Assembly (NCBI RefSeq): GCF_022539505.1
Contig: NC_061513.1
Coordinates: 182,992,017 to 183,056,016, forward strand
DNA from: Lolium rigidum
Taxonomy: Eukaryota > Streptophyta > Magnoliopsida > Poales > Poaceae
Length of the DNA: 64,000 nucleotides
Reading direction: 5' to 3'
Part shown: piece by piece, positions 1-11,901 of the stretch
Position numbering within the stretch: the first letter of the stretch is position 1
How the letters are laid out: every line of letters begins with the position of its first letter
Notes under the pieces: generated by a model
The model's input: only the letters and a program-made list of their open reading frames with translations
What the model was told of the DNA's origin: nothing
Databases searched by the model: none
Made by a program: the position numbers and the translations under genes

Positions 1-1968
1 AGGCATCGTCCTTGTCTTCAAAGATGTCAAGAAGGGAGAGAGCCTGCATAGCATAGACAACAACACCTCAGTTAGATGAAGCACGTGATGAACTGATGAT
101 GCTTCAGACGCGCCATTGACGATGCACAAACCTCGGTGATGCTGAGCTCCAGCCGGAATTTTGGCCCGTCGTAGTGGTGCAGGATGGGTCGGAAAGCATC
201 CTCCTCCAGCGGGTCGCAGATCTTCCTCGTCGCGACCCTCACCTGAATTCATCGTTGCAAATCAGCATGACATACACATAGGCCAAGTACTAGGTAAGTA
301 TTGTTCATCCTTTTATTTTTGCAAGCCGGTTGTAGAGGGTAGTGTGTTGTTGAATACTATACTACTCCAGATATAATTATGTTCCTTTTCAGTGCTAGTA
401 GTTAACTTCAGATACAGGTGGTGTTCTTCCAGAAGAATAAGTCACAGGTGATGTCATTTTGAGATGAGATGGATGCAATTGAACGTGTGTTGACAAGTGT
501 ACTCCTTCTAGAAGAACAGGTGGTTGGTTTAGTATTGACCGGCCAACCTAAAGGAAGTGAGGTGGTTGAGTAGTCACTAGCAAGATCTACTGGTGGTACT
601 AATCCCCTGTTTGCCGGTTTGGGAGTAGCAGGTTTTAGCTAGACCGTGCCATCACCCATCCGTTTAATTAACTATGATTGACTAGGTAGTAATTGCTTCG
701 TCTCGATACTAATCCCTTGTTGCAGATCAAGCCTAGCAACTGGGCCTGCCGCCTGCCGGTAGTCATTTCTAGGCTCTAGATAATCTAAGTTTGTACTAGT
801 TTACTGGTTCTCTGAACTTAGCTAGCAGCATGTGGCATGGCAGGTGCATGTAGTACCTGCGCAGGGAAGCGAGACTCGCCGTGGCACTTCTTGTCCTCCC
901 ACGCCGCCGGGTCGATGTTTGCTCCGCCGAAGCTCGCAGCCTGAACGTACGATACGATTCAGTTCAGTTCAGTATAGGGCGATGAGTCCAAGCAATTCAT
1001 CATCAAATGAATCAGTCATCAGATAAGACGGGCAAATAACCTCGAAGATGCCGTGGAGCTGGTGTGTGGAGTAGTTGTAGAGGAAGAGGGGCAGCCCTGG
1101 CCTGATCGCCCTCACCGAGTCTCTGTATCTCGACGGCAGCCCTGCAAATTAACCGAAACCGTCACTTACATGATCTGATTAAATTAGCAGCTGAGACTGC
1201 TTGATCTTATCACTAATTATAGTCGTCGTAGTAATTAAAGCCATGACGATCGTACATACCGAAGAGCTGCCTCTTGAGGTTCTCCTCCATGGTGTCGTTG
1301 TTGCAGACGAAGATGTATCCTCCGATGGGCTCGTTCCGCGGCAGCGCCTCGGACGCCGGCAGCGTCTTGAACCTCTTCTCGGAGGCGGCGCCGTGGTTGT
1401 TGTTGTTGTTGTCGTTGTTCTTGGCGTGCTTCTTCTTGCCGCCGTCCAGAGCTCCCTTATTCTTGCCGTAGCCGCCACCGCCGTAGTTGCTGCCGTTGTT
1501 GTTGCTGGCCGGCCTCCCGATGGACTTGTTGAAGTAGCTCTTCACCTCCCCGCTGCCGCCGTTTAGGTTGTTGCTGTTGTTGTTGTAGCTCCCGCCAATC
1601 ATCATCTTGTTGAGCGCGAAGCTAGCGTTATTGTTGTTGAGGTTGGCGCTGTTGGGCTTGGCCGGCGCGCCATAGCCGTACGCCTTGGCGTCGCCGGCGG
1701 GGAGGTTATTGGTGGTGTTGTTATAGCGGTCGGCCTTGGTGGCGCCGAAGGCGAGCTTGCCTGAGCCGATGAGGCCGGGACCGTCGTTGGCGTTGATCTT
1801 GGCGGGTGCATCGGGAGAGAAGAGGCCGAGGGTCGAGTCGGCGTTGCGGGCGCGTGCGTTGTCGGCGGGGGACCAGATGGAGTCGCCGAGGGAGAGGCCG
1901 GAGAAGCCTGCCGTCTGCAGCCTGAGCTGGTCGCTGAACTGCCAGAACTCGCGGTCGTAGCCCTCCAT
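1..1968 (-). CDS. NRP: Asparagine-rich DCD-domain protein (NRP/B2 family), 3' end outside window
   Basis: Five exons read on the minus strand, all with GT/AG borders: 1968-1260, 1141-1041, 940-857, 242-132 and 43 to the left edge. Residues 1-208 are low-complexity and rich in Asn (for example NNNNN near 186-190), with Gly and Lys patches. Residues 209 onward form the DCD (Development and Cell Death) domain, starting LPRNEPIGGYIFVCNNDTME and containing PLFLYNYSTHQLHGIFEA, FPAQVRV and ALSLLDIF. This order matches plant N-rich proteins (soybean NRP, carrot B2), which take part in ER-stress and osmotic-stress cell-death signalling. The start is the ATG at 1968, directly before MEGYDREFW, a typical family N-terminus. 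At least 349 residues are visible; family members end soon after ALSLLDIF, so little is missing. Family is certain; the biological role is inferred from relatives. Confidence 0.93.
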
Positions 1969-2080
1969 CGAATCTCTCTCTCGATCTCCTCCTGTTGATT
2001 CGCGGCGCGGTATGTACGTAGGGGGTACTGGAGCTGCGTGTTGTGCGGGATGGAAATGGAGGCCGAGGTCGGGGGCGAGG

Positions 2081-2090
2081 GGTTTTATCG
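2081..2090 (-). promoter_or_regulatory. Possible TATA box of the NRP-type gene
   Basis: The minus strand reads CGATAAAACC here, about 112 bp upstream of the ATG at 1968. Position and AT-content fit a plant core promoter, but it is only a TATA-like match. Confidence 0.35.
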
Positions 2091-2663
2091 ATCGGAGAAG
2101 ACGGTGCAGGTTAACTGGTTTGTTGGTGCGGTGCCGGTCGAGTTGCTTACACTTGAAGTAGTAGCGCCAGTAGGAGCATGAATGAGGCAGGTCTGGACTG
2201 AGACTGGTCGACCATGGATTTCGTCAAGTATCGACTTGTCAGGGGCAGGGCACGCACTCGGACGTGGCCGTGTCGGGGGAAGCTTCGTGGAAGGTGGCCA
2301 AACCGCGTGCCGTGAGGGCCAGACTTCAATGGGAGGAGACGACGTGGAGGCCGCGGCCCGGCCCGGGCACGCGTCTTTTTTGACTCCCTGCGCCAGTTTT
2401 TATTTTTTTATTATCTGGAAAAAAAAGTTATCTTCTCGAACATGGGATGGCTTTGCCTTTTACCTGTAGTGCCTACTTTCCCACCGCTGCTCCCGTCATC
2501 CTGATGTTTACCAAACGAAGGCACCAATAATGCCAGTGTACAAGATTACAAAGCCGTACCTAAGATATCTGCCATCTCCATAATTTAATGACTGCGATAC
2601 TGCCAGTGTATTACTTTGTGACATCGCCACTTAGCAGCATCCAGCTGTTATACAATTGATATA
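2091..2663. other. Upstream region of the NRP-type gene, no further gene seen
   Basis: Moderately GC-rich sequence that should hold the proximal promoter of the minus-strand NRP-type gene. I see no convincing ORF or repeat. Confidence 0.5.
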
Positions 2664-2766
2664 CTCCCTCCGATTCATATTAATTGACTTCAATATGGAT
2701 GTATCTAGAACTAAAATGTGTCTAGATACATCCACATTAGAGTCAATTAATATGGACCGGAGGGAG
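2664..2766. mobile_element. Stowaway MITE (Tc1/mariner type), complete
   Basis: A 103 bp element with ends CTCCCTCCG and CGGAGGGAG, flanked on both sides by the dinucleotide TA, the Tc1/mariner target duplication. The inside is almost a perfect inverted repeat: GATGTATCTAGA near 2698 and TCTAGATACATC near 2730. It would fold into a long hairpin. This is the classical grass Stowaway structure. Confidence 0.92.
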
Positions 2767-3745
2767 TATATACTTTGTTTTTCAGGGACAATCCGGTGGT
2801 ATCAATTTTGGTTCCAGGGACAAAAAAAAAAAACCCACCACCTTTCAAACCAAATGATACCACTTTTGTTTTTCGAGACAAAAAAACCCACAAATTTGTA
2901 AGTTTTTTTTGCCAAAACAAACAGTAAACTCAAATTGAATGCTGATTAACTGACAAGGAGACAACACATGGATATGACCGTTAACGGCCTTTTAACACAT
3001 GTCTAAAGGGGCGGCCGGTTAGGTTTTAGTTTCCCGCGCGCGTTTCCGTCTCCTCCCACAAACCTCACCTCCTCCAGCAACGGCGGTGGCGACCCTATCG
3101 GCGCTGAAAGCGACATCGATTCGACGGGCGACGAACAAGATAGCACAAACGGCTAGGGGTACGGTAGCTCTAGATTTGACAAATCACCATGTTCAGAGGC
3201 GCCGTTGCCGGAGCATGCTTGCGGCGGTATCTCTTGCCAATGTTGTCCTAACACCTCACTGACACCACGAGTGGGTATTCTCCTTGGGTTACAACAAGTA
3301 AGCTTTCCTTTTTCTTCTTCTTCTCTGCTTTGCTATTTTGTCAAATTTAGAGTAGGGTTAGCTGAAACTTTATAATTAGGTCCAACTTAGAATTGAGCTA
3401 GGGTTTATCTAGGTAGTAAGAATTTGGAAACCAAGCTAGGCTAGGATTTATCTAGTGAGCGCATAATTGTTTATCTAAAACTTTGCAACTCCGTTAGATT
3501 TAGAGTTTAAAACTTTGTAAAGCTTTATTAGCTAGTTAGTAATAATTGTGAATTGATGATGACATATTGGAGACTATTTAATTTCCTTGGTAAAGACAAT
3601 CTAGAGAGAACTTTGTGCATATCAGATCAGATCAGATATAACTGTTTGATTCTGTTAGCACTAATAGAATGACATGTTATGGAATTAAAGATAACATGTG
3701 TAATGTTAAGGAAATCGGAAAAAAACATGAAAGGAATAGAGGTTG
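2767..3745. other. Spacer and possible 5' leader of the decayed MuDR-type element
   Basis: Holds A-rich tracts near 2820-2900 and a GC-rich leader-like stretch at 3010-3260 with small broken ORFs. I could not define a terminal inverted repeat, so this being the 5' part of the downstream transposase pseudogene is inference. Confidence 0.3.
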
Positions 3746-4860
3746 TTAACAATATGTTAAGGACGGAGAAGATGCTAGACTTATTTGAGAATGAGAAGGT
3801 GCATGCTGAATTTGATTATAATTAAGCTGCGATAAAGCAACACCAGTTGAACTGAACATGGAAAAATTTGAATCTCGCATACAAATTAATGAGATGTTGT
3901 GTGTTGACAATGAGGGTTTCACCTGCACTTTGGAGGATGAAGGGCTATATCTAGTTGCTGTTGAATTTTCAGATGTGCTTTATCTTGGCACAAGACATAA
4001 TTGCAATTTGGAGAATGGCAAAGCAATTATTGTAGCTGATGATGTAAATTTTCAAGAAGAAGATTTTCATTATGACATTGATGAATATAGAAGTGAAGAT
4101 CATAACACAATGGTAACAAAGTATTTGGAATTAATTAAGAAATTAAAGAGGCAGAAAAAACAAATGGAAGATCCCGAACTAATGGAAAATATTAAGCAAT
4201 AAAAGAAGCAAAGAGATGATCCTTTCCTGCACTATGAAGGGGATACATATGTGGAAGAGATATATGGAGAAGAGGGATAATCAAAGGCTGATGAAGTGCA
4301 TGAATAAGACTATTTTGCAGTAAGTTGAAGCTAGTGAGACAAAGTCCAATTAGTAGATCATATTATGAGCCAGAGGCTAGTGAGATGTGTTATTTTGTAT
4401 CCTCGTCTAATTAGGACACCAACCCCATAGACTTGGGTGATAGTGATGACGATGAACATGTTGCAAAAGTTACACTTCCAAGTGGAAATAAGAGGAAGGT
4501 GAAGAAGCCAAAGAAGAGGGTTTGTTATGATGAGTCAAAGGCCGATCCATGGAGAAAATTTTCATGAAGTTGTGCTTCACTAATTTTATGAGTTCAAAAG
4601 AGCTCTTAGATTTTCCACATAGCTCAACTAACAAACTTTATATCACAAAAACAATTGTGATATAATTATAGCTAAATGCAGTGAAGACGTCCGTCCATTC
4701 TACATGATGGCTTAAAACATTGCACATAAGAAAACATTTTTCATTAGGAAATTCGGAAACAAGCACACCTGTATTGTCCATGGAGAGAACAAAGTAGGGA
4801 TTGGTTAGGTGGCCTGCTAATCTAAGCATTCAATTAGAACAAATACAAATACATGCTGGC
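3746..4860 (+). pseudogene. Decayed Mutator-like (MuDR) transposase N-terminal region
   Basis: Several reading frames in series resemble the N-terminal half of grass MULE transposases. At 3858-4202 there is an acidic, Lys-rich stretch with LIKKLKRQKKQMED. At 4430-4560 comes VTLPSGNKRKVKKPKKRVCY followed by DPWRKF. Around 4660-4800 the frame reads KCSEDVRPFYM, then HKKTFFIRKFGNKHTC, the pattern of the MuDR DNA-binding domain (strand of Cys/His residues ending in HTC). The frames are separated by stops at 4200, 4280 and 4566 and by small shifts. The DDE catalytic core and the SWIM zinc finger are absent downstream. It is therefore a dead fragment. Ends of the element were not found. Confidence 0.62.
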
Positions 4861-6373
4861 ATAGTAATGGAAAATACTAGAGGGCTAGAGCTTAGGAAGT
4901 ACATGGATGAAGCAAGTTATCCCTATGCCAAAAATGGTTTTACCATGCAATGTAAGCTCTGGAAATAGATTGTGAGAATCGACATCATGACCTCCATATC
5001 TCATTGCGGCCACTTCTACTCCTTTGCTCTCATACTTGTGTGGTATGTTGCTTGGTGTTTTCTTCTTTGATTTGTTATTAAAGATTTTTACATTTGCATT
5101 TTTCAGTGAAATCAACAATTTAATTAACATTTCTTAGTAGTATATCCACCAAGAACGACGTTTCAACATTTCAAAAATAAATGAAACAAATATACAAGTA
5201 CATACGGATGTGTCCCACGGTATGTAATTTTTTAAATATGAAATACCAAATAATCTGGCTACACAAAACATGACGAAAGTGTGGATCTCTAAGAAAGGTC
5301 ACAAATTTAAATCCACCAAAATTCTCATAATCTGTCATTTTTCGTGTAGCCCAATGTATAAGGTTTATTTTATATAGAAGCACTATTCAGCCTCGAGGAT
5401 GCAGAAAAGTTAGTTTGCACCCAACATATTTTTATATATTGCTACATTCATAATTTTATGTTCCTATACTAACAATTATGTTCATATTGACTCACAACAA
5501 CAAAAAATCAACATAAGAAACGCAATGTATGAGTCATTACACTGAAAAAAAACACATACAATACGTTTTTAGGTCATATTTTTGCACATCACGTAAGAAA
5601 AAAATACATTATGTCAATCTTTCTTATGTTCTACTACACTCAACTACCGAAATAAGGCAAACTTTATGTGATGTTAAAGTCATATACGGTTGGCAAGATA
5701 TAAGATGGATGTAGAGCAATTATTCCGCACACCATCGACTCCAATAGCGCGCCACAAGTTTGTAGAATACATCTATATATACATGTAGATTTTTACAGAA
5801 TTTTCTGAACTTTGTAATCCCAGTTTCACTAATTCTTAAAATTCTTAAAACCATATGTGTTCATATTGACTCACACTTGATTTTCGGTATATTCATGCTT
5901 CTGGGTGCAACATCCTTAATAACTCTTGAAAGATGAGCAGACGAGCGGCAGCACCAAACTTTGTATGCAAAGTCCACTCGATGTAACGTCTGATCCACCA
6001 GGCCGTACAATGCACGTTTCAAAGGTAGATACTGCGATATTTTAATGTTTTAAGAATGCAGATACTTTTTCTGCTTTGGATTAAACAAAGGTATGCCAAT
6101 ACATGCACGGCGCTGCCGATGATGGACCGAATCAAACGCGTAGAAAACACTGCAGCAAGCAGAGAAGCGATCACGTTCACTCGCGCTAGTGGCTACGATT
6201 ATTTGTCGTCCAACATTGCTTCGTGGGGAGGCGACTTGGACCATGGAAGGGCCGCAGCATGGACCGTGACGCACGTCGTGCTGCCTCATCCCCGCGGGCG
6301 ATCTAGGTTGATTTCGTTTATTACACAATTATTATTTACACCCCCTCCGTTTTCAACTTTTCGACACTGCAGG
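4861..6373. other. AT-rich intergenic stretch
   Basis: No convincing gene. The motif GTTCATATTGACTCACA occurs twice (near 5478 and 5860), suggesting a decayed repeat. The open frames at 5529-5714 and 6056-6418 look random. Confidence 0.4.
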
Positions 6374-6614
6374 GTACTTCCTTCGTTTTTTATTTATACT
6401 TCACTCTATTCTGGTTAAACCTTCAAAAGTGTGTCAACAAATATACGGGAAAACATCAATATCTATGATACCGAACACATCTAATATAAAAATATACTTT
6501 ACTACGATTCTAATACAAGCGATTTTATATTGTACATGCTGATAATTTTTGATAAATATTTGATCAAAGTTTACAAAATTTTAAATTTAACTAAACCTAA
6601 AACCGAGAGAGTTC
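6374..6614. mobile_element. Degenerate Stowaway MITE, about 240 bp
   Basis: The left end CTTCCTTCGTTTTTTATTTA and right end AAACCGAGAGAG are worn versions of the Stowaway end CTCCCTCCG. The interior (6478-6600) has the order of motifs seen in longer Triticeae Stowaway families: ACACATCTAATATAAAAATA, a run around TTTTATATTGTACATG, then TTTGATCAAAGTTTACAAA. The borders are approximate. Confidence 0.6.
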
Positions 6615-7339
6615 TATGATTTAGACGTTACTTCAATGCCATCTACGTTGATTTTGTCTACCAATAATCATACGCTGCTCTCAGGAATTCTATATTTGTC
6701 CTCACAAAACCAACATAATTTTGGTTCTCCGTGTCTGACTTGATTTATTCTCTACATATTATGCTAACTACGTATTCTTATCTGCCTTGAGAAAAGTAAA
6801 AGCATGTGTCATAGAAGAAAAAAGAGTTTGAAAATCTCCAGTCAAAGATTGTGTTATAGAAGCAAGATTTTGAAGATCTAAAAAAATTGCTTATTTCTTT
6901 TAGACTTTATTTAATAATCCCTAGTTATGTATTTCTTCCATGTACTATTCTCTACTATAAATATACCATGGTATTGATTGTCAAAACAAAGGTATCACAT
7001 CGACCTTAACAAAAAAAAAGACACCAAGACAATTAGCTAGCGCTAGTTTTATCCATTTTGAAAAAAATGAAAAGAAAGAAAACATGGAATGGAAGGAGTA
7101 GCTCTTTGCTTCAAAGCTTAATCCTCCCAAGTACCCTGCGTTTGGTGCATAAGACCAGCACATAACTTAGGCCATATATACACTTAATACGCATTTTTTT
7201 ATATAGAAGATTTCAGGGCAGAGCATATCCTCTTGAATAGCTCACTGAAAACATTACAATTGCAGGACCAGACTCCCGACTTTCCTTTCATTCCATTGAC
7301 ATGATTATATGAAATGTAAAATTTAAATATTGAGAGGGT
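6615..7339. other. AT-rich intergenic stretch
   Basis: I see no gene or recognised repeat here. Confidence 0.4.
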
Positions 7340-7927
7340 AACAGAAAAGGAAAAGGCGACTTGGACGCCTCCTCTCTCCCGCTACAGTACCCAGAGAGGC
7401 GATTTCTGAAACTCCTCCGTCGTCCCACCTCGCTCGCCTCCGATCTGCGGATCCCTCCTCCTCCGATGGTCGCCTCGGCGGCGGGAGGGTGGGGAATCCG
7501 TAGATCGAGGCTTGTACATAATGTAGGGTTCGGTGGTAAATCAACCGGCGTCGTCCTGGAGGTGGTGATGGCGGCGGTGTGGTGTGTGGTGGCGGCTGCT
7601 CTCCCCTCTCGCGTGGGTGGTCTTCGGAGCTCCTTCGCGCGGTGGCCGTCTTCGTCGAGGTCGCTGGTCTTCGGAGTGGCGGCGTTCGGTGTGCCCCGAC
7701 CGGATCTGGTGCGGCGGATCTGTAGTATTAAAGTGGTGGAGATGGTGTTGAAGTCCAGCGTGACGGTGGCAGCGTTCCGGCGAGTAGGATCTGCAGATCC
7801 GGCGATCGGCGACTTCCCGGCTGCCTCGGAGCAGCGGCAGCGGCGCGCCACCAACAGCTTCCGTGCGGCGTCCCTGTCGAGATCTAGAAGAAGAGCCTTG
7901 TTGTTTTTTTTTCAGTTTCTTCTGAGT
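7340..7927. other. GC-rich island, retroposon-like, no clear coding
   Basis: Sudden GC-rich block in AT-rich surroundings with overlapping open frames on both strands (for example 7361-7933 plus and 7288-7854 minus). Neither matches a protein I know. Such blocks often arise because GC-rich DNA lacks stop codons. Its style resembles the GC-rich body of the retroposon at 22789-23769, but I found neither a poly-A tract nor a target duplication. Confidence 0.25.
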
Positions 7928-7932
7928 TTATA

Positions 7933-9819
7933 GGTTATGTCTCAGTCGACGTGTAGAGACGTACGATTCCGCGCCCAGATTCGTGCATAAGTACGTGTTT
8001 TGTCAGCCGGTGAAAAAAAGAGACCTTGTGGTTCGAACTCACGACCAACTGTTCCGGTTTTAGCTCTAGACGAAGCCACCAGACCATACCAGTTACTTGA
8101 TTAGGGTGGTAGCATTTATTTATTTGTTCTCTATAATGTCCTCTTTCCTCGTGCTTTTGCCTTCCTGTTTATTTTTCCTTTCTCAAATTTGTACTGAAAT
8201 TCTATTTTTGTTTCATTTCACCCTCATCTCATGAGTGATTATTCTGCTGAATTCTATGTCTTCCCTATTTATTTATCTTTCTCATGGTACGTGAGCTTTG
8301 CCCTTTTCACTTATCTTTCCTACTAGAGTTAGGCTTTTCATCACGCTTTTTCTTTTATTTCTTCTTGTTATTTTTGGAGGTGGGTTGTGTGGGGACGAAA
8401 AAACAGTGTGTCCGAGCGTTCTTGTTATTCTTGTAGAAAATGCAATTTGTATGAAAATGCAACTCTAACCGGTACTACCTAGTTGTAGTTTTCTTCAATA
8501 ACATGCAATTAGCAATCTGTTTTGAAATGAGTTACATGTTTCTCAAGACAATGTGCAACTTGAACCGATATTCAGTTGCATTTACACGAGTTGCACTTTT
8601 TCGCTAGAAATGTGCAACTCTAATCAGCTTTTCAAGAAGAGTTACACTTTTATGGCTAGAAATATATTCAACTAGAACCGATATTGACATGTGTTGCACT
8701 TTTTTGGAAGAAATGTGCAACCATAACAAGATATTCAAGAAGGAGTTGCTTTTTTTTGCCGGAAATGTGCAAGTAGCAATCGATATTGATATGTGTTGCA
8801 CTTTTTTGGCAGAAATGTGCAACACTAACCGGATTTTCAAGGAGTGTTGCACTTTTTTACTGGAAATGTGCAAATAGGAACCTGTATCTGATATGTGTTG
8901 CACTTTTTCGCTAAAGATGTGCAACTCTAACCGGATTTTCGAGAAGAGTTGCACTTTTCGCCAGAAATGTGCAACTAGCTAGCAACCGATAGTCGATATG
9001 TGTTGCACTTTTCTCAAGAAATGTGCATCTACCAACTGAGATTCAATATGAGTTGCACTTTTTCGCCAGAAACGTGCAACTAGCTAGCAACCGATATTCG
9101 ATATGTGTTGCATTTTTCACATAAAATATGCAACTACCAACGGATGGTCAATATGAGTTGCACTTTTCAAAAGAAATGTGCAACTTCAACAGGCAAGTTG
9201 CACTTTACTTAAAAAACATTTTTCTAAAGATTTTTTTCGAAAAAAGCCATGCGTTTGCAACAAGTTGAACTTTTTAAGTTATGTGCAAGTCCAACGTTCG
9301 AAGAAATGTGCAACGTTTTCAATCAAATATACATTTTTTCTCAATATATGTGCAACTCTAACCGTTTTTTTTATCCTAGTTGCACTTTTCTTTAAAAAAT
9401 GTGCAACTATAATATTTTTTCATGTTTTATTTTTTATTTTTTGGCAGTTCTTTCTATTTTAATTAACTAGCACCTTGTTTTTGGACTGGTTTCTATTCAT
9501 GATTGCAACTTGAATGCGTTTTTATTTCTAGACCACTTATTTTTTTTCGCCTAGAGCAGACTACCAGGCTCGGCTGCCCAACTAATAATTATTAGAAGCA
9601 AACCCATCATGTAAGAACAGGCAACAGCTTATTACGAAAGACCGTACGTGTGTGCAGCTGTGGTGTGTGTTCACTAAAAATAAAAATACGGAGTACTAGT
9701 TGAGATGATTCGGTGCTGCTAGCTGTGTATACAATCGATCGATCGGCCGACTATTGGTACCGTCGACTCCTTCGACTGAGACTTAAAGATTTCTCAGGCG
9801 ACTGATGCCCAGGCAAACC
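7933..9819. mobile_element. Non-autonomous TIR element with internal hairpin-repeat array (about 1.9 kb)
   Basis: The left end reads GGTTATGTCTCAGTCGAC (7933-7950). The right end near 9771-9819 reads GACTGAGACTTAAAGATTTC then TCAGGCGACTGATG and finishes GGCAAACC. This right end parallels the right end of the 215 bp element at 33106-33320 (GACTTAGACTTAAGAAAATC then TCAGTTGACTGAGACATAGC). Both elements carry GTTGCAC and GTGCAAC motifs inside. The two are therefore judged members of one family, with this the long form. No transposase ORF is present, and I did not find a target duplication. The borders are moderately sure and the family link is my inference from aligned ends. Confidence 0.5.
8590..9205. 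repeat. Array of about 12 hairpin repeats, 51-52 bp period
   Basis: The motif GTTGCACTTTTT recurs with small changes at about 8590, 8641, 8693, 8745, 8795, 8846, 8896, 8947, 9001, 9051, 9103 and 9155. Each copy is followed about 15-20 bp later by AAATGTGCAAC, so each unit holds an inverted pair (GTTGCAC and GTGCAAC) that can fold into a short stem-loop. Units are joined by a variable linker such as CCGATATTGATATGT. Looser copies extend left to about 8440 and right to about 9420. It is not a CRISPR array: the linkers are themselves related, and the context is a plant genome. Confidence 0.85.
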
Positions 9820-11901
9820 CTTAATATTATCTCCTCCATTCCGCAAAAAAAAGACATGATCGCGGGCGATTTGATCACCGCGCGCGTTAATGCCGGTCGT
9901 CTGTGTGGGACCGTCGTTTATTTATTGCTGGCGCCTGTGGCCGGCAGGGCGCACCAACGGAGTATGGGCGTCGGCTCGGTGGTACACCATACGCTACGGT
10001 GGTGCCCGACTCATACAAGTACTGAGTAGAAAGGACAGCGACAACCATTTTTCATGTTACCAGCTCTCTCACTCTCAGCCAAGCTGCTATTTCTACTACT
10101 CGGAAGTTTGTGTCGTGTGCTACATATATAGCCGCCGCCCGGGATTCTTCTGCCGCACGCACGTATATATAGACCAACGCTCCGGATCCATGATGGCGTG
10201 ATAAGGTAGAGTGGTCACCTCGATAGGTGACGATCTTACTTTCGGTGACCATGACCTAACCATATAGTAGTATAGAAGTTCATAAGATCTGCATCTACAC
10301 TTGGAAGAAGCATTGCCTGTGCTACCCTTGTAGAGGTAGCGAGCGCGGCCTCCCGTAGCTCCATTTCCCCAAAGTAGTACTCGACGATACATTTCAATAG
10401 ACTAGTTCCAGTCCACACGCTGACTACGACATTTGAGTCCCACCTCGACTTTCTTTTACATCCTCTAAAACAGGTCACCGTCAACTCGTAACTACACATT
10501 GCTGCAAAAAAAAAAAAAAAAAAAACTACACATTGCTGCACCAAGATCAAGATGGGAGGCTAACACATGCCGCACGTCCATGTTGGGCCAGACTAGCATT
10601 ATTTTTGCCACTTTCAGTTTTCCTTTTTTCTATTTTCTGTTTTTCTTGTGCTTTTAATTTTGATCTTTTTTAATATGATGCTTTATTTTTAGTTCCAAAA
10701 TCTGAATTTTTTAAAATTTGAATAATTTCTTTTTTTTCAAAGAAGTTAATATTTTTAAAATATGAACATTTTTTGAATATGCACAATTTTAAAATTTAAA
10801 CTTTTTCGAATTTGAACATTTTTAAAAATGTAACATTTTAAAATTTGAACAATTTTCAACTTCAATTTTTTAAAATTTAAATGATTTTTGAATTTGAATT
10901 TTTTTCATTTTTTTGAATTTGAACAAATGAAAATAGAAATAGAAAAGAAAACATGAAAACAAACAAAAAGAAAGAAAAAAGAAAAAATAATAAAACAAAT
11001 GAAAATGGGCGACCATAGGTGTGCGGTGCTTGGTAGGCACCGACCTGATCGGTGTATAGGACTGGTCCACGAAGATGGAGGGGCCGTTGTGGCTGCCTTT
11101 TCATGGACACAATGGGTGTTGCCATACTTGACTTTAAGCCTAGACATAGGCAATCCGACTCGGATGGCCTGACCTGGGCCGGGTCTGAGCTTGATATTTG
11201 AGTATGAAGGCTGGCCAATGTCAAGCTGGGAAATGCGTTGGTTAAACCTAAGGTCCGATCTCCGGGCTCAATGGTCGGTCTAGGCTCGGTCTGAAGCCCT
11301 GCTCGGCCCGAGCTATGGACTGATGGCCATGTTTCTAGGTATACTTGACTCCTTGTAGCACATTGTGCTGTAGATGCCTTCGCCTGCTCACCGAAGTCCA
11401 TAAAAAATAGGGGATTGTGACCAGGTACACCATTGAACACATGACAACACTAACACACTCGTCTCTCTTTCCGTCGCCGCTCGCCCATCGACTTCCTTCA
11501 AGCGTCGCTCCGTGTCCTCACCGCTCACCACACTCATCACTATGATACCCTAGCGACCACTACACTTGCCATTCTCCTAGTGGATGTGTTTGCCCCTTTC
11601 CCTCGCTTGACACGCTCGTCACTGTGATGCCCTACTGAGTTAGCACTTAACAACATATCTTCCCATAAGCATGTGTTGGAACCGTTTTCAACTTTGAATG
11701 CACTTGTGTCAAATATTTTTTCTTCGACCCTTGTTAGACCTTTATAAAAGAGGGAGTCAGTAGGTTTCGAGTCCACGTGAGCGACTGCTATTTAATGGAA
11801 GTACATGTTCCCTAGCAACTCTTGTGGATCTGATAAATTAAAGGCATCAGCCACACCCCTACCCATGATGTTGAATATTTTGTGGATCTGATAAATACTA
11901 A
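9820..11901. other. Intergenic stretch with low-complexity AT tract
   Basis: Positions 10610-10985 are made of short AT words such as AAATTTGAACATTTTT in both orientations. A 20-base A run lies at 10506-10525. The minus-strand frame at 10877-11440 is open for 187 codons, but its end is low-complexity and I do not recognise it. No supported gene. Confidence 0.4.

Noticed and set aside
7288..7933. Overlapping 188-190 codon frames on both strands
   Set aside because: Both arise from the same GC-rich block, and neither shows a known motif; treated as a non-coding island.
8590..9205. Regular repeat array as a CRISPR
   Set aside because: The linkers between repeats are related to one another, there are no cas genes, and the window is clearly plant nuclear DNA.
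10877..11440. 187-codon minus-strand frame
   Set aside because: Its C-terminal third is low-complexity Phe/Leu/Ser from an AT tract and the rest is unrecognised; no splice or start context supports it.
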